A stretch of DNA of 64,000 bases from Clostridiales bacterium VE202-21 (GTDB lineage Bacteria; Bacillota; Clostridia; Lachnospirales; Lachnospiraceae), in the NCBI GenBank assembly GCA_000509105.1, contig BAIF02000111.1, positions 62,001 through 126,000 on the forward strand. The letters are read 5' to 3'. The position numbers and the translations under genes were made by a program. Below, one piece after another: positions 60,152 through 64,000 of this stretch. Under the pieces are notes generated by a model. It was not told the origin of the DNA and made no database searches. It was given only the letters and a program-made list of their open reading frames with translations. Numbering within the stretch: the first letter of the stretch is position 1; each line of letters starts with the position of its first letter.

Positions 60152-61657
60152 TTAATAGTAATAAGAATCCAGTATCTGCTTGGCAATCGGCACTGCCTTT
60201 GCCCCCGCATCTCCGTCATATCCTTCGATGATTACACTGATCACCAGTTCCGGATTGTCTACATTTGTAAAACCGATGAACCAGGAGTGCGTCTTCTCCC
60301 CGTCATCCATGCTGTATTCTGCCGTTCCTGTCTTACCGGCAACTGTGTAGGACTGGCCGCTCAGCATCGTTGCTGTACCCTCGTCAACAACGGCCTTCAT
60401 ATAATCCTTTAACTGGGATGCCTCATCGGAAGTCATCAGTCTTTTATAGCTCTTTGGAACATTTTTCCTGATTTCTGCTCCGTTTGCATTAGTTACCTTC
60501 TCCACAAGATATGGTTCCATCAGAGTGCCGCCGTTTGCAACTGCTGCAGTAATCAATGCCATATGGTATGGGCTGACCAGTGTCTCGCCCTGCCCCATGG
60601 CGGTCATCATCATTTCCGCACCGCTGGAATTCTCATTAATTCTGAAAGATCCTTTCGAGTAATCCAGGACAGACGGAAGCTTCTTATTAAATAGAAGTTC
60701 TTCCGCAGTTTCCCTATAAGACGTTTTGTTCAGAGAGAGACCGATATTAGCAAAAGAGGAATTACAGGAATTGGCCATGGAGCTTCTCAGATCCTGCAGG
60801 CCGTGCACTGTACTGTCAAAGCAGTGGATCGTAACTCCCTCTGCGGTGATCTCACCGGCACAGTCATAGCTGTAATTCGCATAATCACTGTGCTCCCTGA
60901 TGTATTCCAGTGCGGTTACCACTTTAAATGTGGACCCCGGCGCATACTGCCCCTGTGTAGCGCGGTTCAGCAGCGGACTTTCACTGTCGTTTGCATTCAG
61001 TGCTTCCCAGTCTGCCGCCACGCTGTTGGGATCATAAGTTGGCCCGGATACCATGGTCAGGATCTTCCCTGTACTTGCTTCCATCACCACCACGGCCCCT
61101 TTATTACCGCCAAGTGCATTGTAGGCAGCCTGCTGGAGATCTGCGTCAAGGGTTGTGACTACAGTATCTCCCATATTCTTTTCGTCTTTGAATTCATTCA
61201 TCAGCTTCTGCGGAAAAAAGGCATTCGAGGTAAGCAGTTCAAAGTTCTCAACGGATTCCAGCCCGCTCTTCCCGGTTGATGGAAAGCTGTACCCAACGAC
61301 ATGGGCAAAAGCTGCGCCATAAGGGTAATTGCGCACTTCTGTCCCGTCCTCTGCTACGTTCGTCTCCGCCAGCACATTTCCGTTTTTATCTACAATATTC
61401 CCGCGGATTACCCGATCCGCAAATGCATCCTGCCGTTCATTATACGGGCTGTTTACAATAGTCTTGGCACGAACGATATTAAAATATACCATATAGGCCA
61501 TTAAGGCAAGAAACAGAGCGACAAACAAGTACGTGACCCTAGCGAACTCTTTGTTTCGGAACTTCTTCGAACGCTGGTTTTTTGCCCGGCTGTTTTTTCC
61601 GCGGCGCCTTTCCTGGCTGTTCACTTCTTCGTAATTCTCTCTCTCTTCTCTTCTCAA
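60152..61657 (-). CDS. Penicillin-binding protein (class B transpeptidase)
   Basis: The 501-residue protein has a basic cytoplasmic N-terminus, one helix (about residues 40-62), a pedestal region and a transpeptidase domain with the serine motif STFK (GQYAPGSTFKVV), SCN in SMANSCNSSF, and KTG in AGKTGTAEY. It resembles the PbpA/SpoVD-like enzymes paired with FtsW/RodA/SpoVE. The start is a TTG (61657) after GAGGAAGAG. It overlaps the FtsW/RodA gene by 119 nt in another frame; a GTG at 61624 would reduce this. Confidence 0.93.
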   Translation of the reverse strand: MRREERENYEEVNSQERRRGKNSRAKNQRSKKFRNKEFARVTYLFVALFLALMAYMVYFNIVRAKTIVNSPYNERQDAFADRVIRGNIVDKNGNVLAETNVAEDGTEVRNYPYGAAFAHVVGYSFPSTGKSGLESVENFELLTSNAFFPQKLMNEFKDEKNMGDTVVTTLDADLQQAAYNALGGNKGAVVVMEASTGKILTMVSGPTYDPNSVAADWEALNANDSESPLLNRATQGQYAPGSTFKVVTALEYIREHSDYANYSYDCAGEITAEGVTIHCFDSTVHGLQDLRSSMANSCNSSFANIGLSLNKTSYRETAEELLFNKKLPSVLDYSKGSFRINENSSGAEMMMTAMGQGETLVSPYHMALITAAVANGGTLMEPYLVEKVTNANGAEIRKNVPKSYKRLMTSDEASQLKDYMKAVVDEGTATMLSGQSYTVAGKTGTAEYSMDDGEKTHSWFIGFTNVDNPELVISVIIEGYDGDAGAKAVPIAKQILDSYYY

Positions 61658-62966
61658 TAATCTCTTCCTCGTCTTCTCTTAAAATATACAAGCCCTGTAT
61701 GATTCCAAACATAATCATTGTGCTCAGCATGGAACTGCCTCCATAGCTGATCAGAGGCAGCGTAACTCCCGTGGAAGGAATAAACTTAGTCACACCGCCG
61801 ATTGTAAGGAACACCTGGAAAATATAGCAGGTTCCAAGGCCCAGAGCTATCAGTTTATAGAACTGGTTGCGGATCGCCATGGCAATGTTCAGGAACATTA
61901 CATAACAGCTGACGCATACCAGAACAAGGCATAGTGCAAATATCAGCCCCATTTCTTCTGAGATGGCTGAGAATATAAAATCCTCCTCCGCTACGGGGAT
62001 GCTGTCCGGAAGCCCCTGGTACAGGCCCATGCCAAACCAGCTTCCTGTTCCGATTGCGAACAGGGACTGCGCGACCTGGTATCCCCCCTCACTGTATGAA
62101 GCAAAGGGATCCTTCCAGGCAGAAACCCTGACCTGGATATGATAAAAAAGGTGGTATGCCAGCACCGCGGCTGCACTGCCTCCTCCTATGCCTGCCAGCG
62201 CATAAAGAGGCTGCCTTGTTGCTACATAAAGCATAACCAGATAAACCACAAACATAATCAGGGCGGCGCCCAGATCCGTAGACAGAACCAGAATCAACAC
62301 ATGCAGCCCAGCCACAGCCGTTGTGACCACCACATTCTTAAACTCCGTAGACTTGTTCAGGCTTGCCGCCACGTAAAATACAAATAAAATCTTTACGAAT
62401 TCCGAGGGCTGGATTCCAAATCCCGCAATGGTGAATCCCAGCTTTGCACCGTCGGAGAGCTGCCCCAGCACAGCAACCGCGCCCAGGGCCAGAATCCCAA
62501 CTCCGGCATAGATATATGTCCAGTCCTTCAAAAACTTCAGTTTCCGTATCAGCACCGGCACAAACAGCCCGATGACCGTTCCCACCACGGCAAAGACGAA
62601 CTGCTTCACTGCTTTAGCATACGTCAGTCTCGTAATCATGATGAAACCGATACTCAGCAGCATACACATATTATTGACAATCAGCCGGGATACTTTCGGA
62701 TAAAGCACCCGGTAAAGTACAAGTACTGCGATCAAAAGCACGACCTGTGCCCCGTAGAAAAAGATCAGCTTCTTTTCCTTCGTCTGCAGATACATGACAA
62801 GGTAGGCAGTAAACTGAATCAGGAACATCAGCACATTCTGCCTGATTAATATCCATTTTTTGTCTTCCTCATACACTTGGGCGAATATGGAAAAACAGGA
62901 AAATGTATACACTGCCATCAGTATAATCATAATATACTTCGATAATTCTACTACAATATTAACCAC
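61539..62966 (-). CDS. FtsW/RodA/SpoVE-family glycosyltransferase
   Basis: The 475-residue protein has about ten helices and the SEDS signature region (GIQPSEFVKILFVFYVAASL, ISEEMGLIFALCLV, GVTKFIPSTGVTLPLISYGGSSML). It polymerises lipid II glycan with its class-B PBP partner, the gene that follows. A tail of about 45 residues (EDEEEIIEKRRERELRRSEQ...) is basic, low-complexity and overlaps the PBP start. The GTG start follows AGGTGA. Confidence 0.93.
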   Translation of the reverse strand: MVNIVVELSKYIMIILMAVYTFSCFSIFAQVYEEDKKWILIRQNVLMFLIQFTAYLVMYLQTKEKKLIFFYGAQVVLLIAVLVLYRVLYPKVSRLIVNNMCMLLSIGFIMITRLTYAKAVKQFVFAVVGTVIGLFVPVLIRKLKFLKDWTYIYAGVGILALGAVAVLGQLSDGAKLGFTIAGFGIQPSEFVKILFVFYVAASLNKSTEFKNVVVTTAVAGLHVLILVLSTDLGAALIMFVVYLVMLYVATRQPLYALAGIGGGSAAAVLAYHLFYHIQVRVSAWKDPFASYSEGGYQVAQSLFAIGTGSWFGMGLYQGLPDSIPVAEEDFIFSAISEEMGLIFALCLVLVCVSCYVMFLNIAMAIRNQFYKLIALGLGTCYIFQVFLTIGGVTKFIPSTGVTLPLISYGGSSMLSTMIMFGIIQGLYILREDEEEIIEKRRERELRRSEQPGKAPRKKQPGKKPAFEEVPKQRVR

Positions 62967-62979
62967 TTTTTCACCTGCT

Positions 62980-64000
62980 TTATGTTATTCCTCGTTTAAA
63001 ATGTCCTCTAGTAAAAGCCATGTCCTCTGTACGGACCTGCCTGCCGCTGCAGTATATGTCTCTGTAAATATCCAGGATCATCCGGGCTTCCTGCCCGCTC
63101 TCCTGTGTAAACATGATCCGCAGCCCTGCCGGAGAGAGCCCGCAGATCTCTTCCTTTTGATCCAGAAGAAAGACCGGTTTCATATTGTACATTACATTAT
63201 AACAGAATCTGCAGCATCGATTTACAGGAAATTCTTTCTGATACCTGTCTTTGATTACCGTGATGCCGGGTGTATTCGTACATCCCGACGTGCTTTTTAC
63301 GATACATTGTGCAGACACCATGACCGGCAGCCGTCCATAGACCACAAGCTCGGCTTCTTCAATCCCCAGGCGTTCCAGCTCTGCCCTGTTTAATTCCACC
63401 GGCGCCGTAATGCTCTCTACGCCGCAGCTGGTCCAGAATTCCTTCGCTGACTGATTGAATACATATAGATTATGGTCCAATATGATCTTCTTGTCAAATC
63501 CATGTTTCCGCAGAAAATGAAAACTTTCATAATTGCGGACTAAAAATCCGTCAAACTCCGCCAGTATCCCCATATTTTCCGTATAATAGGACACCGCCGT
63601 TTCTCTGAATATATGAGGCATTGCAAGAAACAGCTCTTTCCCCCGTCCTTTTGCCACCCGGGATATTTCTTTATAACTGCCGTTATTTATAAAATCCGTC
63701 CCGGAACTGCTGTCCAGGTAAATCCGGAAGACTTCCGGACACGCGGCTGCCACTGCCGTCTGTTCTTCCGATTCCGTTAATACGGAGAGATAGGGCGCCT
63801 GCTTTTCCACCGCTATTCGTTTAGGATCCGGCCTCTTTCGTCCTTGTTCCGGCATAGCGACGTTTCTTCTATACTGATTACAAATGGCTTCTGCCAAAAG
63901 TTCCAGCGCCCTGCGTCTGAGTTCGTTCAATCTCTGCATTGGCAGAAATACAGGGCCTTCCGTTGTAACTTCCAGGGATTCGAAAACAAATTCAGTATTA
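62980..64000 (-). CDS. U32-family peptidase, 5' end outside window
   Basis: The frame is open to the window edge (the Met at 63939 is internal), so the N-terminal half is missing. The part seen has the DUF3656/U32 C-terminal pattern, with the YGRLPVMVSAQC motif and cysteines in SGCTNTPG and NRCCRFCYNVMY. U32 proteins include hydroxylation and tRNA-modification factors, so protease activity is not assured. It ends 14 nt before the FtsW/RodA start. Confidence 0.85.
   Translation of the reverse strand, partial: NTEFVFESLEVTTEGPVFLPMQRLNELRRRALELLAEAICNQYRRNVAMPEQGRKRPDPKRIAVEKQAPYLSVLTESEEQTAVAAACPEVFRIYLDSSSGTDFINNGSYKEISRVAKGRGKELFLAMPHIFRETAVSYYTENMGILAEFDGFLVRNYESFHFLRKHGFDKKIILDHNLYVFNQSAKEFWTSCGVESITAPVELNRAELERLGIEEAELVVYGRLPVMVSAQCIVKSTSGCTNTPGITVIKDRYQKEFPVNRCCRFCYNVMYNMKPVFLLDQKEEICGLSPAGLRIMFTQESGQEARMILDIYRDIYCSGRQVRTEDMAFTRGHFKRGIT

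Overview
The window looks like a chromosomal segment of a spore-forming Firmicute of the Lachnospiraceae (Clostridium cluster XIVa). I infer this from gene content and order: rplU-prp-rpmA-obgE-yhbY-nadD-yqeK-rsfS, the TIGR03960/DUF2344/RNase G cluster, a LexA/YneA-like SOS locus, a short-form HisG with HisZ, an alpha/beta-type SASP, YlbJ and YtfJ. No rRNA, tRNA, CRISPR array, prophage or insertion sequence is visible.

Layout. 1-1101: 3' part of a MATE exporter. 1205-5203: oxidative pentose-phosphate operon (lactonase, gnd, zwf) behind a consensus promoter that carries a perfect 15-bp dyad. 5214-7883: SOS module, with lexA divergent from a YneA-like LysM protein, LexA boxes between them, and a tyrosine recombinase downstream. 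7944-16960: a GGDEF/EAL protein and a frameshifted sugar-binding lipoprotein, then the rsfS-yqeK-nadD-yhbY, obgE and rpmA-prp-rplU genes. 16961-21222: amidohydrolase, CBS protein, aspartate kinase, YbaK and a SPL-family radical SAM protein. 21536-25294: RNase G cluster. 25530-30057: an ABC exporter operon whose first gene fuses a MerR DNA-binding domain to an FtsX-type permease. 30233-31956: MarR regulator plus CDF metal transporter. 32414-37695: hisZ-hisG-hisD-hisB-hisIE, the last with an N-terminal HisF-like barrel lacking catalytic aspartates. 37692-45337: recU, pseudouridine synthases, YgiQ, a HAD phosphatase and an RNA m5C methyltransferase. 45437-46068: two giant hairpins. 46107-49566: M23 peptidase, pepD, ylbJ. 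49552-57098: coaD/rsmD behind a predicted pseudoknotted leader, SASP, recG, YloV/YloU-like genes, a cytidylate-kinase-like gene and rpmB. 57179-58005: three abutting giant inverted repeats. 58010-64000: YtfJ/YtfI, a penicillin-binding protein, an FtsW/RodA protein and the end of a U32 peptidase.

The items most worth a second look are the MerR-permease fusion with its matching 19-bp-spacer promoter, the nested giant palindromes (about 160-345 bp each), the pseudoknotted rsmD leader, and the HisF-like/HisI/HisE fusion. Four genes (the sugar-binding protein, prp, ylbJ, ytfI) each carry a one-base frameshift. Three of these are at or beside a base run, so sequencing error is a real possibility and should be excluded first.
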